Assembly (NCBI GenBank): GCA_032358255.1
Contig: JAULBX010027518.1
Coordinates: 1-36,455, forward strand
Direction of reading: 5' to 3'
From: Heterotrichella gracilis
Lineage: Eukaryota; Sar; Xanthophyceae; Tribonematales; Xanthonemataceae
DNA: 36,455 nucleotides
In this document: one piece after another, positions 1 through 11,663 of the stretch
Layout of the letters: every line of letters begins with the position of its first letter
Position numbering within the stretch: position 1 is the first letter of the stretch
Notes under the pieces: generated by a model
Told to the model about the DNA's origin: nothing
What the model saw: only the letters and a program-made list of their open reading frames with translations
The model's database searches: none
Translations under genes and position numbers: made by a program

Positions 1-446
1 GGTTTAAGGTTGCACGCCCTGCCGCGCCGCCCCCACTCATGCCGCCCAGCATCTGCTGCATGGCTGGCATCATCTGCAGGAAGGGCGGTAACGGTTTAGG
101 GTTTGTTTAGGGTTTGGGGTTTAAGGTTGCACGCCCTGCCGCGCCGCCCCCACTCATGCCGCCCAGCATCTGCTGCATGGCTGGCATCATCTGCAGGAAG
201 GGCGGTAACGGTTTAGGGTTTGTTTAGGGTTTGGGGTTTAAGGTTGCACGCCCTGCCGCGCCGCCCCCACTCATGCCGCCCAGCATCTGCTGCATGGCTG
301 GCATCATCTGCGGGGAGTGTGTTCAGGGTTTAGGCTTTCTTTAGGGTTTAGGGTTTACGGTTGCACGCCCTGATGCGCCGCCCCCCCCAACCATGCCGCC
401 CAGCATTTGCTGCATGGGGGCATCATCTGCGGAGAGTGTCGTAAGG
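1..446 (-). repeat. 117-bp tandem repeat, four copies, carrying the terminal BAG6-like exon
   Basis: Units begin at 1, 118, 235 and 352 on the plus strand. The first three are nearly identical and the fourth is diverged. On the minus strand each unit has a pyrimidine tract, an AG acceptor and about 50 coding bases (MMPAMQQMLGGMSGGG), then a CCCTAAA-type stretch. The coding piece matches the STI1-like exon at 1276-1118 in style. In the fourth copy a single-base loss breaks the frame. The period is a multiple of three, but the coding frame meets a TAA in the telomere-like part, so each copy needs splicing. Confidence -1.
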
Positions 447-3400
447 GTTTAGGGTCTGCTCAGGGTTGCAGGTTGGCTGACATTTTCTGCAGGCGGTGTG
501 GGACCCTGATGAACCCCCAACCCTAAACCCCGATCAAAAGTGGATAGAAAGAGCTGCTTGGCGCCGCATGTGCAAGACTGATTGCTAATCTGGCTGTATG
601 GCTGGAATATGCATGTGACTAAGTATATCGAATAGCCCAGCGAAGGTGATATTTGATGGTAGAGCAACCGCCATGATGGGTGGGCAATGCCTTCCAGGTG
701 TAATTCCCCGCCAAAGTTCAATACTCTCAATTTCTACAGGCTGCTGCTTTTTGACCCAACCCCATCCCCCCATCGCATGGGAGGCACTGGAACCCCCGCC
801 TCCCCCTCTTAACGGCCGGGAGGGGAGAGGCAGGGGAGTGATGTGATGGGCACTGCCCGTCATACGCACATGTGGCATACAGCTGCCCAGATCAGGCATG
901 GGTGGTTTAGGTTTAGGTTCAGGGTTTAGGGTTTAGGGCATGGGTGGACCCTAAACCCTAACCGCTAAACGTCGTACTGACCTGTGACATAAGGCTGCCC
1001 AGATCAGGCATGGGTGGTTTAGATTTAGTTTTAGGTTCAGGGTATAGGTTTAGGTTCAGGGTATAGGTTTAGGGCATGGGTGGACCCTAAACCCTAACCG
1101 CTACACGTCGTACTGACCTGTGACACGAGGCTGCCCAGGTCCGGCATGGGCGAGCGCTCCCCAGTACCAGCACCCCTTGCCGACCCACCAGATGCGCCCC
1201 CGCCAAACAGCGACTCTGCCATCTGCTGCATGGCGGGTGAGTTGGCCATCTGCATCATCGCCGGCGACTGCGCCAACTGCGGAAAAAATCCCAGCAAATG
1301 TAAATAAAACGTGAATTGTTTTCAAATGACATACAAAACGCTCGATGGGAAGCAAGCATACGTAAAGCCGCTGACTTGTCAAGTGCAGAATGCGGGTGAA
1401 TCAGCAGCACAGCAGATGATGCATGGGTGGAAGCAAAGAGGTGTATTCCTAGACACAAGCCAGGCCCATGCACACCCACCTGTGACACGACAGACATGAG
1501 GTTGCTCCCCCCGCCAGACCCCCCTGGGTTGCCCCCGCCCATCAGGGATGCCATCATGTCCCCCAGGGAATTGGCACCACCCCCAGCCTGGCCCTGGGAT
1601 CCCAGGGATGCCATCATGTCCCCGAGGGGGTTGGCCCCACCCCCAGGTGTGCGCTGGGATCCCAGGCGAGTCAAGGGGCCCGGGCTGGGGGTGGCTCGAT
1701 CTGTGGTGGTAGGGGGTACCGGGGAGGGGGTGGTGGCTGCGGCCTGAGCAAGGGAGGGCCCAGCAACATCTGCAGGGGGGAACACCACTGCGAGATTAGC
1801 AATAAACCCAGCGCATGTGACAGATGGTGGTCCCCCCATTGGGGGCCAGGGCACACATTCCAGGATGCATCCCTCTGGGGGCACGCATGAAACTGTAACT
1901 AACTGGGCCCAAGCACAGTTATGAAGGTAGCCACCTGCAGGGCTTCCCACTTCTGCAAATCTATAATCCATATCCAGGTGCCATAAAGCACCCCAACCGA
2001 TGGAACAGTCACAAATGCACTCCGCAGCAGCAAGCCTGGTTAGGGTTTAGGGTGTAAGGCGGTTCACAGAGTGGTAGGCTACGTACCAGACTGTGCTGTG
2101 CAGCTGCTTTTCTTGCCCTTGGGCTTCGGAAGGCCCGCCCCACCCAGACCCTTACCCAGCCCCGCGCCAGGGCCAGCTTGCGCAGGGGTGCTCGTTCCCT
2201 CCGCGGTCTTAGGTGCGGGTGGGGATGCGGATGTGGATGGGGATGCCTGCGCCTGCCTGTTAGTGCTGCTTCCCTGACGTGGTGCCGGGCGCAGACCCAG
2301 GCCCAGTCCCTGTGGCGCTGCACCACTGGAGGGGGCTGGGGTGGGTGCGGGCTGTGCAGCTGCGGGTGTGGCTGTGGGTGCGGGTGCGGCGGGTGGCGCA
2401 GCGGTGGCTGCGGGTGGTGGTGCGGTGGTGGTGGCTGGGGCCGCTGTGGTGGCTGGTGTGGTGGGGGTGGTGGCTGGTTGTGGCTGTGGCTGTGCGGGCT
2501 GCTGCTGCTGTGGAGGCTGCCCCAGGGCTCCAAGCAGCGACTGCAGGATTGCCTGCAGCATGTGCGGTTGCTTGGTAAACCTTGGCTTCTCAGCTACACG
2601 TGATGCTTAACTACATCGAGTACCCATGAAGTGATTAACATTGCAGCTGCCATGGAGAGCATGTGGAATTGGGTGAGACCCAGTGACGCATTGCAGATTA
2701 AACAGCTAAGGTGAAGTTGCAGCCAAGTTATTTGTCAGGCGATAACCATTAAGAACATCACTTAATTGCAATAATCAGTGGGGTGCGCATGCTGTGAGAT
2801 GTGCACGTACTGCTCCGCCATTCTGGTGGCTTGGTCAACAATTACTGCTCAGCCTTGACATGCTTACTGCCATCAGGCATGTGTGAAGTTATACTTTGGT
2901 TAATGAAGCGGTGCAGGAACCATGGAGAGCATGTGTAAGTTGTGTGAGATCCAGTGATGCAGTGCAGATATTAGTTGAAGTGTGGCGTGTGCATGGCGTG
3001 GAGGTGCCAGCGTACCGCTCCGCCATCGTTGACCATGCTGCTCACATCAAAGTCGATCTAACCAATTAAAAAACATCAAATAGCTGCAATAATGAGTGTA
3101 TTGTGCACGTACCGCTCCGCCATCTTGGACCATGTTGCCCACATCGAAGTCGATCATGAATGCGGTGCCGTTTGCATCCTGGGTGCGCGTGATGCGCACG
3201 GGGCTGGATCCTGCATCGCCTGCAAGGACGAGTCCATGGTTGTTTAGGGTTTTACGGCTTAGAGTTCAAGGTTTGCAAGGACGATTCCATGGCTTTGTCA
3301 GAACAGGTGCAAGTGTGGGTAGTGGATCCCGTCCTAATGCATCATCAACTGCCCTGCGGTATGATCCTGCCGATCTTACAGAACAGATTGTGGTTCTGTT

Positions 3401-6400
3401 CCATCTGGTAAAGATAAATCCAGGTATTGACATCACTACATGAATTGATACAACAGCACTGCAATACCTGCGCCATTGGTCGGGTAACAAGCAGACATGT
3501 ATGTTCAACTTGCACATGGCAAGCCAAACAGCACTGCAATACCTGCGCCATTGGTCGGGTAACAAGCAGACATGTATGTTCAACTTGCACATGGCAAGCC
3601 AATTTGCAAGCAATCAAAACTTATTTGCTTGTATTTATACCTTCCCGATTGTCCATCGTTCCCCAATAAGAGTATACTGAAATGGTACAAGCAATGTCAG
3701 GACAGGGCTGCGGTGGCGCAAGTTTGTGCGCGGCCGATTGCCGACCTGTCTTATTTGCCAGAATTGCAAGTGATATAAATAATAATAAGCATACCTTGCG
3801 CACCAGCCGGCCCTCCCTGCTCCGCCCCCGGCTGCTGCTGAGGCCGCGGTGATGCAGGTGGGGGTGGACCCTCACCCCCAGGCGCGGCCGGAGGCTCCTG
3901 TGGTGCAGGCGCAGGCGCCGCAGCGGCTTCTGACAAGGGGATGCCATCCAGAACCTGCTGCACGTGGTCCGCCACCTGCTGCACCAGGGGGCGCAGCGCC
4001 TCGCCCATGGTGGGCGCGGGCTCGCCTGGCGGGGGCGGGGAGGGCAGGCGCGCAGACAGCATGTCTGCACAGCATGCGGGAAACATTTGTATGTGTGCGC
4101 ATTTAAAACAGCGGTGTCAGTGCGATGCAGTGATGGCAACACTTCTGCTGTGAACGTGGGGAGGGCAGGCGCGCGGACAGCATGTCTGCACAGCACGCGG
4201 CGAACGTTTGTAAGTAGGTATGTGGAAGTCCAACCAGGGGTGCCTGGATGATGCAGTGATGGCAACACTCATACTGTGAACTGCGCTTCAAGAGCCTTGC
4301 GTACACAAAATGATGCACAGCTGCAACCAAGCATCAGTGGACCTCAGCACCCCACCCCACCTTGTATGCCCTGGATGATGATGGGCGCACAGCGACAGTT
4401 TTGTATGCAAGGGTTATATTTTCTTCTTGTGTTCAGGGAAAACGGGAAAAGGAAAATTGAAATTCCCACCTTGAATGCCCTGTATGATGATGGGCGCGAT
4501 CTGGGACAGCGCCAAATTCACCAGTCCCACGATATGGGCCCCAGCCCCCGCGCCCGGCTGGCCCCCGCCACTGTCGCCCGCCTGGCCGGGACCCTGCGGC
4601 CCCATTTGCATCCCCATCATGGGCCCCATCATCCCCGCGAGCAGCGACTCCAGGCTGACCCCCTGCTCAGGCCCCGCCTGGCCCTCCGTCATCACCATCG
4701 GTATGGTTATCGACCTGCCGCCGTTAGGCAAGGCACCTACGGTTATGCCTCCCGGGAGGAGCCCAGGGGTAGGCAGCGTGCTGGGCTGCCCCCCTTGGCC
4801 CGCCGCCTGCCCCTGTGCGGCGCTCGCTAGCATGGTCCCCAGTTGCTGCTGGAGCTGCTCCACGTTCAGGGGGCCCAGGACTGTGGTTTGGATGCTGCCC
4901 TGCACGGGCATGCCGGCGCCACCGACGCCCGGCATGACAAACCCGCCTGGAGAGCACAGAGTAGGAAGTCGAGGATTTACTACAAGCAGCTGGCAAGTAT
5001 TTGCGCTGTAGAGGCATGCCCCTGTGCACAGTTGGAGATGCAATGCAGCGCCGCCCCGGTATGGGCATAGCAATGCCCCTGTCCTGACTATGGGAAAGTG
5101 ACCCAGTATGGATTGTGGTAATGAAAATGGTCTTGAATGTCAACATTTAGTTGCGAAGCTAAAATGCAATGCAGCACTGTTCCCCAATTCAAGACGAATT
5201 GACGCTCCATTGCAGAATGAATGCACATGTGTGCAAGACCTTTATGACAATGCAGTCCGCATGATTCTGACAGCAGCAGTCCTGTCATGGAAAGGACGCA
5301 TACGGGCTTTGCGGTGAGGCCGCACCTTGCATACCGGGCACATTGCCGCCGCCGACTCCAGGCATGCCGGGACCGATGCCTGTCCCAAAGGCAACACCGT
5401 TTGGCATTGCTCCCTGTGGCGCGTTGGGTCCCTCCTGCGGCTGCCCACCCCCCGCCTGCTGCGCCTCCCGTGCCGCTTGCACAGCACGCGCAAAGTCCAG
5501 GTGCTCTGCAGTAGGGTAGTACCATTGATACAGTCATGCTTCTTTGTTTATACAAAAGAGAGAAAGCCCAGATGCTCTGTGTTCGCAGTGAATATAGAAA
5601 ATCAGGAAGATACAGAGAATATAAAGTAAAACAATGACTAGGAGAACATAATAGGGAAGGGCGGGTGATGAGCATGGTGGTGACATGAACACTTGCTGAC
5701 TCACATACAGTACACAGTACACAGTAACCATTTTTGCTGACAACAAGCAGTACATAAATCTACGTGCCAGATCAGCCCTGATGGTGGTCCCGGTAATTGA
5801 TCTGGGAAGAAATAAACATAATTTCTGCTTCTATAGTGCATGTCCTGCGATTGGGGGGCAAATGAGTTGCAAGTGCCTATCATACACACCTTGGGTGGGC
5901 ATGTACCCAGGCTGTGCAATGGCCAGGGGTCGGGGCCGCCCCATCAACGCCATCCCCAACATGGTGGCTGCACGCGACAGCTCCAGGCTCATCAGGCCCA
6001 GCGCATGCAGGCTGTTGGCCACGCCATGCAAGCCAGCCTGCATGGCGCAAACAGATGTACCATGTCAATAACACTCTCGCCTGCAGGGTTTTGTTTAACC
6101 TCTGTGAAAGTTGCTGTGCGTATGCCACCCTTCTTTACCACAACGTGGGCACTGAGCCCTACACTTTGAACCCTCCTGGTGCCAAGCTCAGCGGCATGCA
6201 AGCACGTTGAGCAGACAGGCAAGAGGCATGTGGTGTCCGAGACTGCATCTGCAATGATAAATGATCCTTAAGCAGAATGAAATCATGTTTTGGCATCATT
6301 TGTAAATGTAGGTTTACTATACATACATTACTGTAGCTGAACTTTACGTACACTTACGCATTATAATCCACGTACCATGATCACCGTCCTGGTAGCCGCG

Positions 6401-8526
6401 TCCGGCATGGTGGTGCGCTGCAGCAGCGGCAGCTGCTGGTTCACCTGGGGCGCAAAGCTGTCCTGCACCCACTCCAGCATGGCGCGCATCAGCTGCGCAA
6501 CGGCCATGCCCGCCACGTGCACCGCCACCTCGGTGGGCGGAGCCTGTGCGCCGCTTGCAGCGCCGGATGGAGGCGGTGCGCCACTTGCGGTTGCGCCTGC
6601 GGCTGGTTGTTCTGGTTCGGGCTGTGCGGGTGCCACTTGGTTCAGGTAGGTACGCAGGGCGCTGGGCAGCTGCGCCTGGTCGAGCACCAGGCGGGCGGCG
6701 CCTGCCAGGCGGCTGCGCTGCTGCTCGGTCAGCTCTGCAGCGCATGTCAGGGGCGCGAGGTTCTGTCAGTTCTGCAGCGCATTTCAGTGGCATGGGATGG
6801 GATGCGGGTGTGTTTCGATTCTGCAGAGGCATGGCAGCGGCATGAGATGAGATGAGATGAGATACAGTGTCTTCTCATTCTGCAGAGCATGCCAGTGGCA
6901 TGAGATGGGGCGCCTGCTGGTCCCTTACCCAATCTCAGCACAGTGCCAAAAGCAAAGTAGGGAATGGCTACAGGTGAGATGACTTGCACAGGTTGGCGGC
7001 GTTGTAATATGGGGCAGGATGGCATACCTGCTGGACGGATTTATTGCAGAACTATTTTAACGTGGGTGGGAAAGCACCTACCTTGGGTTGGTTGCCCTGG
7101 CTGGAGCCCTGGCAGTGGGTTTGTGGGCAACTCGCCACGCGACAGCTGCTGCAAGAAGATGGACGCAGCGGGCAGGGAGTGCCTTGACACTGGCAGCCTC
7201 TGAGCCTGCTGCTGTTGCCCCTGCTGTCCCTGCTGGTCGAACTGAAACCCGCCCTGTGGCTGACCTCCTGGACCACGCATTGCACTCTGCAGGATGGTTT
7301 GCGCAATCTGCTGACCCAGCTGCTGGCCCGCCTGTGCTCCAGCAGGGTTCTGCTGCGTGTTGTTGGCAGACGCGGGATCTGCGCAAGGCCATGGGGGAAC
7401 ATGGGTCGAGATGGGATGAGCGAAATGCCCACAGGATGCATACTGGGTCCTGTCATTGGCGTTTGCGGATGGTTCTGACAGCTTACCTGTTGTTGTCCTC
7501 ACTTGGACGGAGATGGGAGCCCCGCCCCCAGTCCCCAAGCCTCCAAGCATGCTTGATACAGCCTGCAGTAAGCAGCGGTATAGGGCTCAATTTGTGTACC
7601 GTATTCTGACGTTTCTACACTACATGTCTCATAAGCACATGGTTTGTGTACTTGCTCAAGGTTTTGAACCATGCATCCCCTGATCACAGAAGGTGGTGCT
7701 GCCAAGCAGGTGTTCGAGTGGCACACAGCCCCACCTGTTGCAAGTCTTGCATGTTGCTGCCGTCAAGTTGTATAGGTATGGTGAAAGACTGGACAGTAGC
7801 TTGCACGTTGGCCCCAATTGTTGCGCCATGCATCCCACCAGCACCCATACCCGCTGCCCCTTGGGACGCTGCAAAAACAGGCACTGTGGTCACATGCCAC
7901 CCAATGTCATGCCCACTCATCAAGCGTGCATGCGACCAGGCTTGTGTATGTGATGCGTCAGGTGCATATGCAAAGGCAGACTTGGGTGGACTGGTGATAG
8001 GACATGATGCAGCAACACAGGTGCATCCGTGCAGGAAAATCTCACAACCATGTCTGCCCTCTGTCTCGCAATCCAGGTGCAGATCCTTACCAGTGGGCTG
8101 AGGAGGCGGTGGCCCTCCGGTCATCTTTTCTATCAAGTGGATGACGCTTCCCTCTTTCACCCCTGCAGCACAGATTCTAGTGACCACATGGCATGGCATG
8201 GGTGGAGGTGCAAGATGATGTACCAACACCGTGATGTGCTCACCATAGCTGGACAACGTTTCTTCGTCTGAAAGGACTCTGCCCTTGTGAACGAGCCGCT
8301 GTCTTACACTTGGAACGGCAGCTGCACTCTCCAGCATGCGCTTCAGCTCCCCCACAGTGAACTGCACACAGCAACGTTCAGCCAACCCAACAAAACGTAA
8401 CATGCATGCTTTACAAAGACCCAGCAACCGTACCTGGGACTCTACCGAGAGGTCGTATATGCTGTTGGACAGTGTTTTCACTTTGATGCTTATTCTGGAA
8501 TCTTCGTTGGTACTTGGCCCCTCCAT
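1..8526 (-). CDS. BAG6: BAG6/Scythe-like protein with N-terminal ubiquitin-like domain (3' end beyond the window)
   Basis: Start ATG is at 8526. Exons, all phase-compatible: 8526-8434, 8361-8244, 8162-8091, 7868-7735, 7562-7487, 7378-7082, 6734-6376, 6037-5890, 5505-5326, 4946-4470, 4064-3795, 3219-3113, 2552-2087, 1769-1480, 1276-1118, then a repeated terminal exon below 446. They give about 1082 residues before that repeat, close to animal BAG6. Exons 1-3 make a full ubiquitin-like domain (about residues 12-90, with ISIKVKTLSN, QRLVHKGRVL and SVIHLIEK), the hallmark of BAG6. The rest is Q/P/G/A-rich with helical blocks (ELTEQQRSRLAGAARLVLD). Near the end lie STI1/ubiquilin-like segments (SPAMMQMANSPAMQQM). 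BAG6 holds hydrophobic clients in cytosol and nucleus for tail-anchored insertion or degradation. The animal BAG domain is not recognisable. Exon 5 uses donor GTAAGC, not the earlier GTGAGG, because only that keeps frame. The family call is solid; exact internal exon ends are inferred. Confidence -1.
875..1150 (-). repeat. Three graded copies of the BAG6-like exon 15 3' end with donor
   Basis: The end of the exon at 1276-1118 (PMPDLGSLVSQ then GTCAGTACG) recurs at about 989-1015 (PMPDLGSLMSQ then GTCAGTACG) and, more decayed, at about 875-905 (PMPDLGSCMPH then GTGCGTATG). The copies are separated by CCCTAAACCCTAACCGC and TTTAGGTTCAGGG stretches. All lie on the intron side of the exon. Confidence -1.
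2803..3158 (-). repeat. Graded copies of the BAG6-like exon 12 3' end with donor
   Basis: The exon at 3219-3113 ends with IDFDVGNMVQDGGA and GTACGTGC. A second copy at 3057-3016 encodes IDFDVSSMVNDGGA and is followed by GTACGCTG. A third, shorter remnant near 2820-2803 keeps GGCGGAGCA plus GTACGTGC. The middle copy has an AG preceded by a T-run at its 5' side and could be spliced as its own exon. Confidence -1.
3454..3603. repeat. Perfect 75-bp tandem duplication in a BAG6-like intron
   Basis: Two units, 3454-3528 and 3529-3603, appear identical by eye, so this duplication is recent. It lies between exons 4064-3795 and 3219-3113. It contains no recognisable exon piece or telomere-like motif, unlike the other duplications in the window. 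Confidence -1.
4037..4281 (-). repeat. 121-bp duplication spanning the acceptor of BAG6-like exon 11
   Basis: The acceptor and first codons (DMLSARLPS) of the exon starting at 4064 are repeated 121 bases upstream in the intron, at about 4157-4200. The following intron sequence is repeated too: GATGCAGTGATGGCAACAC occurs in both units. The AG acceptor is retained in the copy. Confidence -1.
4355..4499 (-). repeat. 109-bp duplication spanning the donor of BAG6-like exon 10
   Basis: The exon 4946-4470 ends in GCATTCAAG followed by GTGGGAAT. A copy at about 4390-4356 carries the same 30 or so bases with GCATACAAG then GTGGGGTG. It lies on the intron side, and the donor GT is kept. Confidence -1.
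6729..6910 (-). repeat. Repeated acceptor unit upstream of BAG6-like exon 7
   Basis: Four copies of a CTGCAG-centred unit occur at about 6735, 6772, 6821 and 6880 on the plus strand. The nearest two duplicate the acceptor plus the first codons (ELTE) of the exon starting at 6734. The outer two share only the acceptor and a GCATGAGATG-type tail. Several alternative 3' splice sites are therefore available. Confidence -1.
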
Positions 8527-9139
8527 GGTGGCTTCTCTCACACACGGCAAGCACAAAGTACAAAAGTGGAGATAGACAAAGTATTCTTTGGAAAGCAACA
8601 ACAGACAAACGTATTCAAAACGCTAACTGGGTCGGCAACAAACGAGGACTGGGTACCCAGGTGGCAAGGATCTTTGCTGTCTTACGAAAGGGTCGTGGTT
8701 CAGTTCACAAACATGTCAGCGCATTGACGAGGTGCCACCGGGCTCTCTTCTGCAACGAGGGCTATTTGGGCCGTGCGAAGTCACTTGACTCTTGAAGATC
8801 GAAGTCACTCGTGAGCCTCCGAGGCTCACTGAGTGCCCGGCAACGTTTGTTACTCGTGTACCCTAGTAGGGTCTAGTCACCATGTGCACACTCAGTGCAT
8901 GCATCATATGCGGCATAAAGTTGGTGCCAGTTATTAATACTGTGGAGTGTGGAGTCGCTGATCAGTCTGTCCGTAACCCAAACAGCGTGAAGACAACACC
9001 ACAATTGGATTGGCTTACGCCTTTTCAAACGGTGATAGTGTGCCCACTAGATTTCTGCTTTTTTCGAGCTTTCCCAACATTGTTGCAGAGGCCGAGGAAC
9101 GCCAGCAAGAACCTCTCCACTTTTTGCTCAAGTGCAACG
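8527..9139. promoter_or_regulatory. Divergent intergenic region between the BAG6-like gene and the small plus-strand gene
   Basis: These 613 bases separate two start codons facing away from each other and should hold both promoters. I see no clear TATA box. The region contains a perfect 9-bp inverted repeat at 8811-8829 and a short direct repeat (CGAAGTCACT near 8776 and 8799). The frame of the plus-strand gene is open back to 8882, so part of this may be coding or 5' UTR. Confidence -1.
8811..8829. promoter_or_regulatory. Perfect inverted repeat in a divergent promoter region
   Basis: GTGAGCCTC and GAGGCTCAC flank a single C. The symmetry and the position between two divergent starts suggest a possible binding site for a dimeric regulator. 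There is no further support from this sequence alone. Confidence -1.
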
Positions 9140-10665
9140 ATGGCAGGCGCAAGGTACGTTTCTTGGTCTTTTGTTACGGGTCGGGTACGGACGACACGGT
9201 CTGGATGATGTATGTCAGGTATAGTTGCATGCATGCATAGTGTCCAAGTCGAGCTTGCTTGCGGTGGGTCAAGGCTCCAACTACTTGGTTGCGGGATAAA
9301 GAGGCTTTGCGAAAGTTTGTGTGGCGTGAGTGTCGATGCTCAGGGGCATCCCGTGTGTTGTTTGCAGGGGGTGTTTGAGTGCCAGGAAGAGTGCTCTGGG
9401 TGCCCAGCCCAGCAGCTTGACCAAGTCCAGGTGCTGCCGTGGCACGTTGTCTCCAGTCCAGTGCGGTGTGAGTGACTACCTTTTTTAACGAGGAGCGGTA
9501 CAAGGGAAAATCTGACAAAATGTTGTATACCAATAGTCACTCAGCTGAGGGGGCCAGGAAGGGCAAAATAGAATTCGCTTTTTTGCCCAAAAAAAAGCGC
9601 CAGGGGATACTTCGCGCCGGCGCATACACTGAGGAGATGCTCGCCGAAGCGTACGTTGGTTTGCATATGCAACTTGAAGTCTGCATGGGGCACAGTGTGA
9701 GTGGCACACGTAGTGAAAGCTCAAGCCAGGTTTAGAGGCAAGCTGGTGGCCATCTGAACCATGAGCAAGCTCGTGTACGTTTGCCTGCTGCTGTTCAAAC
9801 CTGCCTGCATCTGCTTGGTTACAGGTTTTCGAACTGTGGAGGGGTGATGGACAGTGGTGGTTGTGGCTGTGGTTGTGGCTGTAAATTGCAGTGTAATCTT
9901 GCACCAACATATCCCTGCTGTAATTCTGTTGAGTGCGTTGTTTCTCTGTATCCAGGGAGGAACGCTACAGCAAACTGCGTGCCGAGTGGCTTGCTGAGAA
10001 GTCTGCGCAAAGCCAGGTGCATGCCCACCCTGAGCGCGGGGACACCGCAGCGATCACCGAGCATTCTGGCACAGACGGTGTTTAGGGTGGGGCGGGCACA
10101 GTCTGAGATGGCTGACAAGGCTAGTGTGTAGCTTGCGTGCGGGGAGGTGGAGGCTTACAGTGGGGTAAGTCGGTGCATACGGGGCCACAATTGCTTTGGG
10201 CTATGCCACTGAGTCATGCTTTTGGGTGCTTGGCCATGTATTGTTTGGTGTACCTGACTTTTGCACTACGGGGCAATGCTATGAGTGGACAGGTTGGTGT
10301 GCATGGGTAACAGGTGATGATAGCTTGAGCATTTCAATGGTTATTTTGTGTCACATGGACCATGCCAGTGCTAGTGTTGGACTTGCTTTATTTGTAGCGT
10401 GATTGCAATGAACATATGCCCTAGGCCCTGCACCATGGCCTCCAGCTGCAGTCCTCATGACCTTGTGTATTTGTGCCAATTAGCTCTGCCTCGAACTTGT
10501 GACTGACGTTCCTCAAAATCTAGCAGAGTATGATGCACCGTTTGCCTTGCCGCTCAGGAAAAGCAGAAGGGGCGAGGTTTCACATTTGGGCGACACTTGT
10601 CAGCAGATGAACTCCATCATAAGCGGCACAATATGATTGTAAGAGCGCTGACAGCAGTTGCGTGA
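9140..10665 (+). CDS. Unrecognised small basic protein, possibly organelle-targeted, with a frame break
   Basis: Proposed exons: 9140-9153, 9368-9650, 9956-10016 and 10558-10665 (stop TGA at 10663). Phases agree if one T is removed from the T6 run at 9481-9486; the protein would then be about 154 residues. The N-terminus (MAGAR, then S/R/A-rich) looks like a transit peptide. The middle is rich in K, R and E (KSDKMLYTNS, FAFLPKKKRQGILRAG) and then helical (EERYSKLRAEWLAEK). As written, the frame is broken between 9468 and 9492. This is either a homopolymer error, a true frameshift or a 25-nt GT-AG intron. The frame is open upstream to 8882, so the start is uncertain. The last exon could instead splice at ATT|GTAAGA. 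I do not recognise the family. Confidence -1.
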
Positions 10666-11663
10666 TATTTTGAAAACTGGCTCATGCAACCTACACCAGA
10701 ATTGGAGGAACTTCAATTGTTGGGTCTGTATTCCTACACGAGCAGCATCAGCATGTATTTCATGCCGGGCATATGTGTATTATAAATTCAGCCCCGGGTG
10801 AATTGAAGGCAGGACTGTACAAACACTTGTTAGAATTGCGACATCATTGGATATTGTTTGCGCACGCACTGAATTGTGTTTTGTTTTGCCTTTGTAATAT
10901 TAAATTCTGTTGGTTTGATGAAAAGAAAAGGAAAGAAACGCTAAATTTTAAGGCTAGAATAATGAGGCATAGCAATTAAGAGAAAAACACTTTTAAAAAA
11001 CATCACGCGGAGGGGGGAAAACAATGGAGGAGGGGGTAAGAAACAAAGGAAGAAAGGGGACGCAAAAGGTATATTGGCACCAACTTTATTGCAGGATCTT
11101 ACATCGATGTAAATCACGAGTATTGGTTTTGCAATGTCCCTTTCCTCCTTGGAAAGTCCTGGTCCAGTATGTCCTAGTCAGGGCACTGCCACAGTGAGGG
11201 CAGCTGCAATGTCATTGGGTCAGAAAAGAGATCCACGTAATCCACCTCAATCCAATTGCCATGGCCCGGGCGTTGCCCACGTCAGTCACATAGACTCTCG
11301 TTGAACAGTGCCTGACCCATACAGGTCATTATAACATGGTGGGAAAGACACCTCCCATGGCCAGGTGGCGCCTCATTTAAATGGATTCAATTCTATGATA
11401 GTCAGGACCCAAGGGAGCTAAGCCCTCAAAACAATTCAAGGCTGGCGCCTAAGCAGCTGCAACAGAGTTCAGCTCCTACAACCCAATATTATTATAATCC
11501 CTGGCAACACACGGGGTGAACTCTGCAATAGACGCACCCAGCATCACAACACGTCAAATATTGGGCGGGTAGCATGGGCCCCATATTTTGAAGATTCTGG
11601 TTGACTTAAATTCTGCTATTTTAATGTGTATGGCACACCAGGCCCGGGCACACACAAAAATGG
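10666..11663. other. Convergent intergenic region, no gene seen
   Basis: This lies between the ends of a plus-strand and a minus-strand gene and presumably contains both 3' UTRs. It is partly A/T-rich around 10860-11040. I found no convincing coding exon, RNA gene or repeat array here. Confidence -1.

Noticed and set aside
1..446. CRISPR-like array of regular repeats
   Set aside because: The units are contiguous 117-bp tandem copies with no unique spacers, in a eukaryotic gene.
1..1110. Possible chromosome end, because of the dense TTTAGGG-like motifs
   Set aside because: The tracts are short, degenerate, in both orientations and interleaved with coding pieces; similar tracts occur throughout the window. 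They are interstitial.
2178..2610. Long plus-strand open frames rich in G, W and C or A and G
   Set aside because: They are shadows of the P/A/T/Q-rich BAG6-like exon on the minus strand; no splice or domain support.
6922..6976. Possible additional BAG6-like exon (IPYFAFGTVLRLG) with phase 1 at both ends
   Set aside because: It would fit by phase, but the hydrophobic content is unlike the neighbours and skipping it gives an equally valid join (QPTQ to ELTEQQ). Left as intron.
7498..7502. GTGAGG donor for the BAG6-like exon ending near 7503
   Set aside because: It leaves the next exon out of frame; the GTAAGC donor 16 bases later restores it.
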